Counted from the first letter of the stretch, positions 1 through 7,240 are shown. The stretch is DNA of 12,159 nt from JAJKJG01 sp036556825 (GCA_036556825.1 DATBIR010000203.1:1-12159), one strand, 5' to 3'. The notes: generated from the letters alone by a model not told the origin. Translations and numbers: made by a program.

Positions 1-369
1 GTCAAGCACTTCAAATTCGAGCGGCGCGGCGGACGGCGCATTCATTCCAAACCGACGGCGCGCGAGATCAGCCACTACCGGCCGTGGCTGATCAAGGAGC
101 TCGAGCTTGTCCATCCGCAGCTGGTCGTGGCGCTCGGCGGCACCGCCGTGCACGCCCTGATGGGCAAGAGCATCCCGATCGTGCGGGCACGCGGCCCGGG
201 CCAGTTCGTGGGCGGCTTCAACGGTTATGTGACCGTGCACCCGTCGTATCTGCTGCGCCTTCCGGACGAGGCGTCCAAGAAGGAAGGCTTCAAGTCCTTC
301 GTCGAGGATCTACGCCGCATCCGCGAACTGGCAAGGAACGACAACCGCAAGCTCTCGGCGGCGGAATAA
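1..369 (+). CDS. udgX: UdgX-family uracil-DNA glycosylase / uracil-DNA binding protein, C-terminal part
   Basis: The frame is open from base 1, so the N-terminal part lies outside the window; 122 residues remain, ending at TAA. UdgX belongs to the uracil-DNA glycosylase superfamily and excises uracil from DNA, but stays covalently attached to the abasic site through a histidine in an R-loop insert with consensus KRRIH. Here that motif is seen as GRRIH (residues 11-15 of the visible part, His15), preceded by KHFKFERR, the usual lead-in. A second family motif, HPS (80-82, in TVHPSYLLR), is also present and belongs to the uracil-binding loop. The N-terminal GEQPG-type motif cannot be checked because it is off the edge, nor can an N-terminal DUF4130 fusion, which I recall in some relatives. 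Identity rests on these two motifs. An ordinary family 4 or 5 UDG is less likely because they lack the RRIH insert. Confidence 0.87.
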   Translation, partial: VKHFKFERRGGRRIHSKPTAREISHYRPWLIKELELVHPQLVVALGGTAVHALMGKSIPIVRARGPGQFVGGFNGYVTVHPSYLLRLPDEASKKEGFKSFVEDLRRIRELARNDNRKLSAAE

Positions 370-372
370 ACG

Positions 373-678
373 ATGAGCACAGTCCGGCGCTGGCGCCGCA
401 TGGCGGTGGCATTGCTGATCAGCAGCTTTGCCACGACCTCAATCGCGCAGGAGACGATCGTGACGGCGCAAAAGCCCACCACCGCCGCGCCGGCAAGGCC
501 CGGCGAGATCGCGATCCGCGAGGAGTTCGACGCGGCGCGCCGCGCCGGCACGATCGCCGCCTACGACCTGTTCATCGCGCGCCATCCGGACCACGCCCTG
601 GCCGAGACCGCACGGCGCGAGCGGGCGCGCCTGGGACGCGGGGGCGCGGCCGGGAACGGGCCCCGCTCCAAACCTTAA
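373..678 (+). CDS. small exported protein of unknown function
   Basis: This 101-residue protein starts at ATG 3 nt after the udgX stop, so the two are probably co-transcribed. It has a clear Sec signal peptide: basic residues RRWRR at 5-9, a hydrophobic stretch at about 10-22, and a likely cleavage after Ala25 (SIA|QE). The mature part begins with a short Thr/Ala/Pro-rich linker. It then has a helical segment at about residues 50-87 (FDAARRAGT, AAYDLFIARHP, LAETARRERARL) resembling one TPR-like repeat of the kind found in secreted caspase-like or Sel1-type proteins. The tail is Gly/Arg-rich. I do not recognise a named family. It is probably periplasmic. The signal peptide and codon use agree with a real gene, but its function is unknown. 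Confidence 0.7.
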   Translation: MSTVRRWRRMAVALLISSFATTSIAQETIVTAQKPTTAAPARPGEIAIREEFDAARRAGTIAAYDLFIARHPDHALAETARRERARLGRGGAAGNGPRSKP

Positions 679-761
679 CCGTTCGTCAAACCGCCACATT
701 TAACCTGCCCTTCAGCGGCTTCACCCGTGCAACCGGGGCAAGCGAGCGGGGACATTCTCGA

Positions 762-2828
762 ATGGCGAACGGACGCACCCGGCGCGAGCCGGCGTTCGAC
801 CCGCGCGCCGACGCGGGAAGGCTGGACTTGCGCCTGTCGCGCGAGGACCGGGCGGGAGGTGACATGGCGAAATCAGGCCGCCGCGGTTCGCGTCAGAACG
901 ATGACGGCGGCAGGCGGGGCCGAAAGGCGAAGCGGCAGCGCTCGTTTTTCGGCCGGCTCGTCTACGGAACCATGGTCACCGGGCTGTGGGGCGTGATCGC
1001 GCTTGCCGGCATCGTCGCCTATTATGCCTCGCAGCTGCCGCCGATCGACCAGCTTGCCGTGCCGAAGCGGCCGCCCAATATCGCCATCCTGGCGAGCGAC
1101 GGGACGCTGCTCGCCAACCGGGGCGAAACCGGCGGCCGCGCCGTCGGCCTGAAGGAATTGCCCCCGTATCTGCCGAAGGCTTTCGTGGCGATCGAGGATC
1201 GCCGCTTCTACGAGCATCTCGGCATCGATCCGATCGGGATCGGGCGTGCCGTCATGCGCAACGTCACACGCGGCGGCGTCACGCAGGGCGGCTCCACCCT
1301 CACGCAGCAGCTCGCCAAGAACCTCTTTCTCACGCAGGAGCGCACCGCCTCCCGCAAGATCCAGGAAGCGATCCTCGCCCTGTGGCTCGAGCGCCGCTAC
1401 GCGAAGAACCAGATCCTGGAGCTCTACCTCAACCGTGTCTATTTCGGCGCCGGCGCCTACGGCGTCGAAGCGGCGGCGCAGCGCTATTTCGGCAAATCGG
1501 CGCGCGAGGTCACGCTGCCCGAGGCTGCCGTGCTCGCCGGGCTCGTGCAGGCGCCGTCCCGGCTCGCGCCGAACCGCAATCCGGAGGCGGCGCAGGCGCG
1601 CGCGCAGCTCGTGCTCACGGCGATGAGCGAGCAGGGCTTCATCCGTCCCACGCAGATGATGGCGGCCCTCACCGCTCCGGCCAAGACCAACCCGGCCTAC
1701 GGCGCCAGCTCGGCGAACTACGCCGCCGATCTCGTCATGGACGTGCTGGACGATTTCATCGGCGCCGTCGAGAGCGACATCACCGTCACCACGACCATCG
1801 ACGCGCACCTCCAGGCGACGGCCGAGCGCGCCCTCGTCGACGAGCTGGCGGCAAAGGGCCAGCGCTACGCCGTCGAGCAGGGCGCCGTCGTCGCCATGCG
1901 CCCGGACGGCGCCATCACGGCGCTGGTCGGCGGACGCAATTACGGCGAGAGCCAGTTCAACCGGGCGACGGCCGCGCGCCGGCAGCCGGGCTCCGCCTTC
2001 AAGCCGTTCGTCTATCTGGCCGCGCTCGAGCGCGGCCTCACGCCGGATACGGTGCGCGACGACGCGCCGATCTCGATCAGGGGCTGGAGCCCGGAAAATT
2101 ACAGCCGCGACTATCGCGGCGCCGTGACCCTGCGGGACGCCCTCGCCACGTCGCTGAACACGGTCGCCGTGCGCCTCGGCCTCGAGGTCGGGCCGAAGAC
2201 GGTGGTGCAGACGGCGCAGCGCCTCGGCATCTCGTCGCCGCTGCAAGCGAACGCCTCGCTCGCGCTCGGCACCTCCGAGGTGACGCCGATCGAGCTGGTC
2301 GGCGCCTACGCCGCCTTCGCCAATGGCGGCATGGGCACGATTCCCTACATCATCGCGCAGGTGAAGAGCACGAACGGAAAGGCGATCTACAAGCGCGGCG
2401 CCAGCTCCCTCGGACGGGTGATCGAACCGGGCGCCGTGGCGATGATGAACACGATGCTGCGCGAGACGCTGCTGACGGGGACGGCGCGGAAGGCGGAGAT
2501 GCCGGGCTGGGAGGCTGCAGGCAAGACCGGCACGACCCAGGAATTCCGGGACGCCTGGTTCGTCGGCTACACGGGCCAGCTGGTTGCGGGTGTCTGGCTC
2601 GGCAACGACGACGGCACCCCCGGCAAGCGCCTGACGGGCAGCACCCTTCCCGTGGAGATCTGGAGCCGCTTCATGAAGGTCGCGCTGCAGAATACGCAGC
2701 CGGTCCCGCTGCCGGGCGTGGGCGGCGCAGTGGTGGCCGGTCGGACCGGCGCGCGCACGTCCGACAGCGGCTGGACGCCGCCGCCGCCGGAGCGCGGGCT
2801 GCTCGGACGCCTGTTCGGCAATTTGTAA
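762..2828 (+). CDS. mrcA: penicillin-binding protein 1A (class A PBP, bifunctional transglycosylase/transpeptidase)
   Basis: Inner-membrane peptidoglycan synthase that polymerises glycan strands from lipid II and cross-links the peptides. The 688-residue product has an Arg/Lys-rich cytoplasmic tail, one membrane anchor (about 66-90) and a GT51 transglycosylase domain with EDRRFYEH (catalytic Glu145) and QGGSTLTQQ (175-183). The transpeptidase domain follows with SAFK (411-414, catalytic Ser411), SLN (464-466) and KTGTT (588-592). All catalytic motifs are intact, and the C-terminus is Pro-rich. The start is uncertain. ATG 762 adds a 34-residue tail containing LDLRLSREDRA, which I recall as conserved in related rhizobial PBP1A tails, behind a weak GGGGA at 748-752. 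ATG 864 has the stronger Shine-Dalgarno site and would give 654 residues. The frame stays open upstream to base 84, but that part overlaps two real genes. The gene stands alone, convergent with the metallopeptidase gene. Confidence 0.93.
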   Translation: MANGRTRREPAFDPRADAGRLDLRLSREDRAGGDMAKSGRRGSRQNDDGGRRGRKAKRQRSFFGRLVYGTMVTGLWGVIALAGIVAYYASQLPPIDQLAVPKRPPNIAILASDGTLLANRGETGGRAVGLKELPPYLPKAFVAIEDRRFYEHLGIDPIGIGRAVMRNVTRGGVTQGGSTLTQQLAKNLFLTQERTASRKIQEAILALWLERRYAKNQILELYLNRVYFGAGAYGVEAAAQRYFGKSAREVTLPEAAVLAGLVQAPSRLAPNRNPEAAQARAQLVLTAMSEQGFIRPTQMMAALTAPAKTNPAYGASSANYAADLVMDVLDDFIGAVESDITVTTTIDAHLQATAERALVDELAAKGQRYAVEQGAVVAMRPDGAITALVGGRNYGESQFNRATAARRQPGSAFKPFVYLAALERGLTPDTVRDDAPISIRGWSPENYSRDYRGAVTLRDALATSLNTVAVRLGLEVGPKTVVQTAQRLGISSPLQANASLALGTSEVTPIELVGAYAAFANGGMGTIPYIIAQVKSTNGKAIYKRGASSLGRVIEPGAVAMMNTMLRETLLTGTARKAEMPGWEAAGKTGTTQEFRDAWFVGYTGQLVAGVWLGNDDGTPGKRLTGSTLPVEIWSRFMKVALQNTQPVPLPGVGGAVVAGRTGARTSDSGWTPPPPERGLLGRLFGNL
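855..860 (+). promoter_or_regulatory. strong Shine-Dalgarno site before an internal ATG of the PBP1A gene
   Basis: GGAGGT, continuing into GA, lies 3 nt before the in-frame ATG at 864. It is the best ribosome-binding match near the start of this gene. It supports a start at 864 (654 aa) as an alternative to 762, or a second shorter product with the same anchor and catalytic domains but without the extra 34 N-terminal residues. Confidence 0.45.
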
Positions 2829-2880
2829 CCCCTTCCCGGAGCCGGCCGTTTCTGGTCAAAGAGCGGGCCAGGGGGACGTG

Positions 2881-3624
2881 TCAACCGAATTTGTGCAGCT
2901 CTGTCCCATGCTGCTTGAGCCACCCCTCGGCCTCGTCGGTCCAGGCGCAAAGCTTGTGAAGCGTTCGCCAGAAGGACCGCGAGTGGTTCATCTCCTTAAG
3001 ATGGGCGACCTCGTGGGCGGCAAGATAATCGAGCACGAACGGAGGCGCGAGGATCAGGCGCCACGAAAAGTTCAGGCAGCGGCTCGTCGAGCACGAGCCC
3101 CAGCGACTCTTGGTATCGCGGATGGTGATGCGCTTGGCCGGAATGCCGAGGTCGGCCGTGTAGCGCCGCACCGCCTCGGTCAGGTCGCGCTTGGCCTCGG
3201 CTTCGAGAAATTCCTTGACGCGCCGCCCAACATGCGGGGCGCCGCACGAGACGGCGATGATCGGCTCGCCCGTCGCACCGACGGTGGCGACGGTGGTCCC
3301 GCGCACGCCCGACCAGTGTACGATGCGGTGGGGAACGCCGCGGAACGGGATCTGCGCGCCGTCGGCAAAGGCGACGCGCTCGGGCAGCCGCGCAAGCCGG
3401 GCGGCGATCCAGCCGCCATGGGCGTCGGCGAAGCGCTTCGCCGACGCAAGATCGGTGTGCGCGGGCAGCGTGAGCACGACCTGCCCGGTGGTGCTGGAGA
3501 CCCGCAGCGTGATGCGGCGCGCGGTCGGACGCCGGCGCAGCGCCACGGCAAAGGATTGCTCGCCATGGCGGATATCAAGATGAGCCGGATCCGGATCGGT
3601 GCGGCGAAGCAGGGCGAATCGCAT
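2881..3624 (-). CDS. YgjP/SprT-type M48 zinc metallopeptidase (DUF45 family)
   Basis: A 247-residue protein with the WLM/YgjP-type metalloprotease signature: HEVAH at residues 204-208 gives the two zinc histidines and catalytic Glu205, and the following NH (His214) fits the HExxHxxxxNH spacing of this family. Upstream, RWGSCS (174-179) is the other strongly conserved YgjP motif. The N-terminal half (about 20-160) is the beta-rich and helical part usual for this family, with RRPTARRITLRV near residue 31. No signal peptide or membrane segment is seen, so it should be cytoplasmic. The natural substrate of the family is not established. The gene lies 58 nt downstream of phaZ on the same strand and may share its transcript. 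ATG at 3624 has a weak GGA element 6 nt upstream and gives an N-terminus of normal length. It ends 52 nt from the convergent PBP1A gene, and I see no strong terminator between them. Confidence 0.88.
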   Translation of the reverse strand: MRFALLRRTDPDPAHLDIRHGEQSFAVALRRRPTARRITLRVSSTTGQVVLTLPAHTDLASAKRFADAHGGWIAARLARLPERVAFADGAQIPFRGVPHRIVHWSGVRGTTVATVGATGEPIIAVSCGAPHVGRRVKEFLEAEAKRDLTEAVRRYTADLGIPAKRITIRDTKSRWGSCSTSRCLNFSWRLILAPPFVLDYLAAHEVAHLKEMNHSRSFWRTLHKLCAWTDEAEGWLKQHGTELHKFG

Positions 3625-3682
3625 GACGGTCCGATCCTGCCGTCGAGCAACACGCTTGTCAGCGCTGAACGGCGCGTGATCC

Positions 3683-4975
3683 TCAGCCGACGACCTTGCG
3701 CAGATGCGGCGCAGAGCGCCGCTCCTGAGCGGCGACCGCCTCCTGCGTCAGGATGAACTCGGCAATGCGCGGCGCCGTCTCGCTGCGGAAGCGCGAGCCG
3801 TTGAACACGCCGTAATGGCCGACGCCCATCTGCAGATGGTAGACTTTCTTGTCGGTCGGCAGGTTGGGCGTCAGCTGCAACGCGGCCAGGGTCTGGCCGA
3901 CGCCGGAGATGTCGTCCTTCTCGCCCTCGACAGCCATGATCGCGCAGCGCCGGATCGCCATCAGATCGACCGGTTCGCCGTGATGCATCATCTCGCCTTT
4001 CGGCAAGGCGTGACGAACGAATACGGTGTCGACCGTCTCGAGATAGAACTCGGCAGTCAGGTCCATGACGGCCAGATACTCGTCATAGAAGTCGCGGTGC
4101 TTCTCTGCGGAATCGCCGTCGCCGTGCACGAGATGCTGGAACATGTCCCAATGCGCCGTCAGGTGCCGGTCGATGTTCATGGCCATGAAGCCGGAGAGCT
4201 GCAGGAAGCCCGGATACACGTCACGCCAGAAGCCCGCGTAGGAAGGCGGCACCTTGACGATGCAATTGCGGCGGAACCACTCGACGCCGCGCTGCTCGGC
4301 GAGCTGATTGACTGCGGTCGGCGAGCGGCGCGTGTCGATCGGGCCGCCCATCAGGGTCATCGAGCGCGGTGTCAGCGGATCGTTCTCGGCCTCCATGCGG
4401 GCGATGGCAGCCATCACCGGCACGGACGGCTGGCAGACCGCCATCACGTGAAGATCCGGCCCGAGCGCGCGGAAGATCGAGATCATGTAATCGACGTAGT
4501 CGTCGAGACCGAAACGGCCCTCGGCGAGCGGCACCATGCGCGCGTCGATCCAGTCCGTGATGTAGACGTGATGGTTGGGAAGGAAGGCCTCGACGGTGCC
4601 GCGCAGCAGCGTCGCGTAATGGCCGGACATCGGCGCGACCATCAGCAGCTTCGGATGCGGCTGTACCTGCTGGTCGGCGGTCAACGCCCGGTCAAACGAA
4701 ATCACGCGACCGAAGGGGCGCTCCCATACGACGCGCTCGCTCACGGCAGCGGGCCGGCCCGCCACCGTCGTCGAGGCGATGCCGAAGGACGGCTTGCCGT
4801 AGCGGCGGGTCGTGCGTTCGAACAGTTCGCAGGTTGCGGCCACGGTGCGGCCGTAGGGAGTATGCGAAAGCGGATTAATCGGATTCTGAAACAGCAGCTG
4901 CGTGGCATCGGATGCGGCGCGTGCCGGGCTCAGCATCAGATGCGCGGCTTCGTACCAATAATACGCGAGGTCCAT
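3683..4975 (-). CDS. phaZ: intracellular polyhydroxyalkanoate depolymerase
   Basis: Cytosolic alpha/beta hydrolase that degrades native PHA (poly-3-hydroxybutyrate) granules to reusable monomers or oligomers. The 430-residue length is typical of the PhaZ1-type family. The nucleophile is a cysteine in place of serine: VCQPS with Cys181, as in Ralstonia PhaZ1. The other triad members are likely Asp354 or Asp355 (VEGEKDD) and His387 (GVGHYGVF). Further family features are LMVAPMSGHYATLLRGTV (about 111-128), the TDWIDAR segment (140-146) and LMGGPID (208-214). No signal peptide is present, as expected for the intracellular type. ATG at 4975 has a G-rich ribosome-binding stretch on its own strand at 4981-4985, next to a C-run that could pair with it. 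The gene is divergent from regB across 224 bp with strong regulatory signals, and the metallopeptidase gene follows. Confidence 0.94.
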   Translation of the reverse strand: MDLAYYWYEAAHLMLSPARAASDATQLLFQNPINPLSHTPYGRTVAATCELFERTTRRYGKPSFGIASTTVAGRPAAVSERVVWERPFGRVISFDRALTADQQVQPHPKLLMVAPMSGHYATLLRGTVEAFLPNHHVYITDWIDARMVPLAEGRFGLDDYVDYMISIFRALGPDLHVMAVCQPSVPVMAAIARMEAENDPLTPRSMTLMGGPIDTRRSPTAVNQLAEQRGVEWFRRNCIVKVPPSYAGFWRDVYPGFLQLSGFMAMNIDRHLTAHWDMFQHLVHGDGDSAEKHRDFYDEYLAVMDLTAEFYLETVDTVFVRHALPKGEMMHHGEPVDLMAIRRCAIMAVEGEKDDISGVGQTLAALQLTPNLPTDKKVYHLQMGVGHYGVFNGSRFRSETAPRIAEFILTQEAVAAQERRSAPHLRKVVG

Positions 4976-5035
4976 TCACACCCCCAAGGGGAGCCCTGCC
5001 CTCAACCGGACAGGAAGCCTCCGTTAACAAGCCGC

Positions 5036-5075
5036 TGGAACGTAAGGTTCCAATCCGGGAATTGGATCATTCCAA
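5036..5075. promoter_or_regulatory. chain of overlapping dyads in the phaZ-regB control region
   Basis: Three inverted repeats share arms: TGGAAC/GTTCCA (5036-5041 and 5047-5052, spacer 5), CCAAT/ATTGG (5050-5054 and 5061-5065, spacer 6) and TTGGA/TCCAA (5062-5066 and 5071-5075, spacer 4). Together they make four TTGGAA-like half-sites in alternating orientation, ending 3 nt before a CtrA-type box. This looks like a multi-site operator. The binding protein is unknown to me. RNA folding is a less likely explanation because the dyads compete for the same arms. Confidence 0.5.
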
Positions 5076-5078
5076 AGG

Positions 5079-5094
5079 TTAAGGTCCGGTTAAC
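5079..5094. promoter_or_regulatory. perfect CtrA-type box (TTAA-N7-TTAAC)
   Basis: TTAA at 5079-5082, seven bases, then TTAAC at 5090-5094 match the alphaproteobacterial CtrA consensus exactly. The core is symmetric, so it could act on phaZ (its ATG 104 nt away on the minus strand) or regB (106 nt away on the plus strand). CtrA is the cell-cycle response regulator. Binding is inferred from the motif only. Confidence 0.55.
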
Positions 5095-5100
5095 GCACAG

Positions 5101-5116
5101 GTAATATGCCGTTAAC
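5101..5116. promoter_or_regulatory. second CtrA-type box, one mismatch (GTAA-N7-TTAAC)
   Basis: GTAA at 5101-5104, seven bases, then TTAAC at 5112-5116. It starts 22 bp after the perfect box, about two helical turns, so two dimers could bind the same face of the DNA. It lies in a relatively AT-rich stretch just before the regB leader. Another isolated TTAAC half-site is at 5024-5028. Confidence 0.4.
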
Positions 5117-5199
5117 CATAAGGATGTGCCTTTTTTGCCTCATCCGGGCGGATTTAGCTTGAGATTGGCTATCCCGGACCAAGCTCTTAGCGTGCAGTC

Positions 5200-6564
5200 A
5201 TGCCGAACCTAACCACCAAATTCTTCAGGCAAGATGAACGGCGGCTGCGGCTCGACACGCTGGTGCGCCTGCGCTGGCTGGCGGTCGCCGGGCAGAGCGC
5301 CGCGGTCGCAGTCGTCCATTTCGGGCTCGGCTTTCCCCTTCCCTTCGGCTCATGCCTCCTGATGATCGCCATCTCGGCGGCCCTGAACGGCGTGCTGAGC
5401 ATCCGCTTCCCGGCCAGCTACCGGCTCAGCGCCGACGCGGCGACCCTGCTCCTCGGCTTCGATATCCTGCAGCTTGCCGTGCTGCTCTACCTCACAGGGG
5501 GCCTGCAAAACCCCTTCGCCATGCTCTTCCTCGCCCCGGTGCTGATCTCGGCGACCGCCTTGCCGCCGGAGCGCACGCTCGCCCTGGGATTCCTGGCGAT
5601 CGCCTGCGCCACCCTGCTCGCCCTCGTGCACCGGCCGGTGCCGTGGTCGGCCGACGCCCAGCTTCAGCTCCAGCTGCCGTTCCTCTACGTGACCGGCATC
5701 TGGGCCGCGATCCTGCTCAGCGCCGCCTTCACGGGCGTCTATGCCTGGCGCGTCGCCGAGGAGGCGCGCCAGCTGGCGCAGGCCCTCGCCGCGACCGAGC
5801 TCGTGCTGGCGCGCGAGCAGCACCTCTCGCAGCTGGACGGCCTCGCCGCCGCCGCCGCCCATGAGCTCGGCACGCCGCTGGCGACCATCGCGCTGGTCGC
5901 CAAGGAACTCGACCGGCAGGGTCCCAAGGACCCTGGCATGGCCGAGGACATCAAGCTCCTGCGCGATCAGGTCGATCGCTGCCGCGGCATCCTGGGCAAG
6001 CTCACCTCCCTTGGCGGCGAACAATCCGACATCATGGAGAGAATGACCCTCAGCCATCTGCTCGAGGAGGTCGTCGCCCCGCACAGGGTCTTCAACGTCG
6101 ACATCGAGATCATCGCCCAGGGGGAGGGGCCGGCGCCGATCTGCCGGCGCAGTCCCGGCCTGCTCTACGGGCTCGCCAATCTGATCGACAACGCCGTCGA
6201 TTTCGCCGCCGGCAAGGTGGTGATCGATGCCTCCTGGGCCGCGGACCAGGTGCGCATCGAGATCCGGGACGACGGGCCCGGCTTCGCCCCCGAGGTGCTG
6301 CTGCGGGTCGGCGAGCCCTATGTGACGACCCGCGGGGCGGGCAAGTCGGAAATCGAGGAGGGCTCAGGGCTCGGCCTTGGCCTGTTCATCGCCAAAACCC
6401 TGATCGAGCGCTCGGGGGCGCAGGTGACCTTCACCAATGCCGCTTCCCCGGAAAGCGGGGCCGTCGTCCGGATCATTTGGCCTCGCGCCGCGTTTGAGAA
6501 GGAACCGCATGTTGATGCCAAGGCCGCCGCCCCCCTGACGAGCGGCCAAGGCGTTCCTATATGA
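5200..6564 (+). CDS. regB: redox sensor histidine kinase RegB/PrrB/ActS
   Basis: Membrane sensor kinase that senses the redox state of the quinone pool and phosphorylates RegA, controlling energy-generating and redox-balancing pathways. The 454-residue product has an N-terminal domain with about six membrane segments (about 24-182). This includes GGLQNPF (100-106), the conserved quinone-binding heptapeptide. The H-box AAAAHELGTPLATI carries phospho-acceptor His221. RDQVDRCRGIL holds Cys261, equivalent to the redox-active cysteine of Rhodobacter RegB. The ATPase has an N-box NLIDNAVDF (327-335), DDGPGF (357-362) and GSGLGLGL (388-395). Everything needed for function is present. An in-frame TAG at 5188-5190 makes ATG 5200 the first possible start, although no clear Shine-Dalgarno site precedes it. 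regA follows after 33 bp, and phaZ is divergent. No senC/sco gene is adjacent, unlike Rhodobacter. Confidence 0.95.
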   Translation: MPNLTTKFFRQDERRLRLDTLVRLRWLAVAGQSAAVAVVHFGLGFPLPFGSCLLMIAISAALNGVLSIRFPASYRLSADAATLLLGFDILQLAVLLYLTGGLQNPFAMLFLAPVLISATALPPERTLALGFLAIACATLLALVHRPVPWSADAQLQLQLPFLYVTGIWAAILLSAAFTGVYAWRVAEEARQLAQALAATELVLAREQHLSQLDGLAAAAAHELGTPLATIALVAKELDRQGPKDPGMAEDIKLLRDQVDRCRGILGKLTSLGGEQSDIMERMTLSHLLEEVVAPHRVFNVDIEIIAQGEGPAPICRRSPGLLYGLANLIDNAVDFAAGKVVIDASWAADQVRIEIRDDGPGFAPEVLLRVGEPYVTTRGAGKSEIEEGSGLGLGLFIAKTLIERSGAQVTFTNAASPESGAVVRIIWPRAAFEKEPHVDAKAAAPLTSGQGVPI

Positions 6565-6585
6565 CAGGCACGTAGTTGCAGGTGC

Positions 6586-6591
6586 GAGGAG
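6586..6591 (+). promoter_or_regulatory. Shine-Dalgarno site setting the GTG start of regA
   Basis: GAGGAG lies 6 nt before GTG 6598, in the 33-nt regB-regA gap. It decides for GTG 6598 over the in-frame ATG at 6619, which has no such site upstream. Confidence 0.6.
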
Positions 6592-6597
6592 CGTCCC

Positions 6598-7179
6598 GTG
6601 ACGCAAGCAGATGTGGCGATGCCCGAGGCGCGTGAGGTCGTTTCGGGCCCGCGTGGGGATAACAGCCTTCTGATCGTCGACGACGACCGGCCGTTCTCGA
6701 CGCGCCTGGCGCGCGCCATGGAAAGCCGCGGGTTCGAGGTGCGCGTTGCCGAAACCGTCGCCGACGGGGTCGCCGCGATCGAGGCGCAGCCGCCCGCTTA
6801 CGCGGTCATCGACATGCGCCTGTCCGACGGCAACGGCCTCGACGTGATCGCCCGGCTCAAGGAGCGGCGGCCCGAGGCGCGCGGCGTGATCCTGACCGGC
6901 TACGGGAATATCGCGACGGCCGTCACGGCCGTGAAGCTCGGCGCCTACGACTACCTCGCCAAGCCCGCCGATGCCGACGAGATCTACGCGGCGCTGATCG
7001 CCCAGCCCGGGGAGCGCGCCGAGCCGCCGGAAAATCCGATGTCGGCCGACCGGGTGCGCTGGGAGCATATCCAGCGCGTCTACGAGCTGTGCGGGCGCAA
7101 CGTCTCGGAAACGGCACGCCGGCTCAACATGCACCGGCGCACGCTGCAGCGCATCCTGGCGAAGCGCGCGCCGCGCTAG
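6598..7179 (+). CDS. regA: redox response regulator RegA/PrrA/ActR
   Basis: Partner of RegB: a DNA-binding response regulator for redox-responsive genes. The 193-residue product has a receiver domain with acidic pocket VDDD (28-30), phospho-acceptor Asp72 in VIDMRLSDGNGLD, Thr100 in ILTGYG and Lys122 in AKPADADE. A short Pro-containing linker (about 137-148) joins the C-terminal Fis-type helix-turn-helix. That region, with CGRNVSETARRLN (165-177) followed by MHRRTLQRIL, is nearly invariant in this family, which makes the call firm. The length is close to the usual 180-185 residues, with a slightly longer N-terminus. The start is GTG 6598, backed by GAGGAG. It is co-directional with regB and likely in one operon. 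Downstream lies a convergent mmcB and a candidate hairpin terminator. Confidence 0.96.
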   Translation: MTQADVAMPEAREVVSGPRGDNSLLIVDDDRPFSTRLARAMESRGFEVRVAETVADGVAAIEAQPPAYAVIDMRLSDGNGLDVIARLKERRPEARGVILTGYGNIATAVTAVKLGAYDYLAKPADADEIYAALIAQPGERAEPPENPMSADRVRWEHIQRVYELCGRNVSETARRLNMHRRTLQRILAKRAPR

Positions 7180-7240
7180 AGCGGGCAGGACAAGGATCGC
7201 GCTCTTCCTCTCGTCTGGTCGGTCGGCGCCATGACCGGTC

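Noticed and set aside
84..761. In-frame extension of the PBP1A frame upstream to base 84 (914 residues in all)
   Set aside because: It runs across the udgX end and the small exported gene in another frame, is Arg/Pro-rich low-complexity and resembles no PBP N-terminus; it is a GC-rich open frame.
873..2246. Long antisense open frame (457 codons) opposite the PBP1A gene
   Set aside because: Arg/Glu/Leu-rich translation without motifs; explained by the codon bias of the real gene on the other strand.
2829..2880. Possible terminator between convergent PBP1A and metallopeptidase genes
   Set aside because: Only short imperfect dyads (CTGG/CCAG, GCCGGC) and no T-run; not strong enough to call.
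986..2959. Long plus-strand frame (657 codons) overlapping PBP1A
   Set aside because: Shadow of the PBP1A gene, with Arg/Ala repeats and no domain.
3704..5104. Long plus-strand frame (466 codons) opposite phaZ
   Set aside because: His/Arg-rich translation with no family resemblance, and phaZ on the minus strand has complete catalytic motifs.
5122..5145. GGATG/CATCC hairpin with six T residues before regB
   Set aside because: The T-run lies inside the loop and the stem is only 5 bp, so it does not form a terminator or a convincing attenuator.
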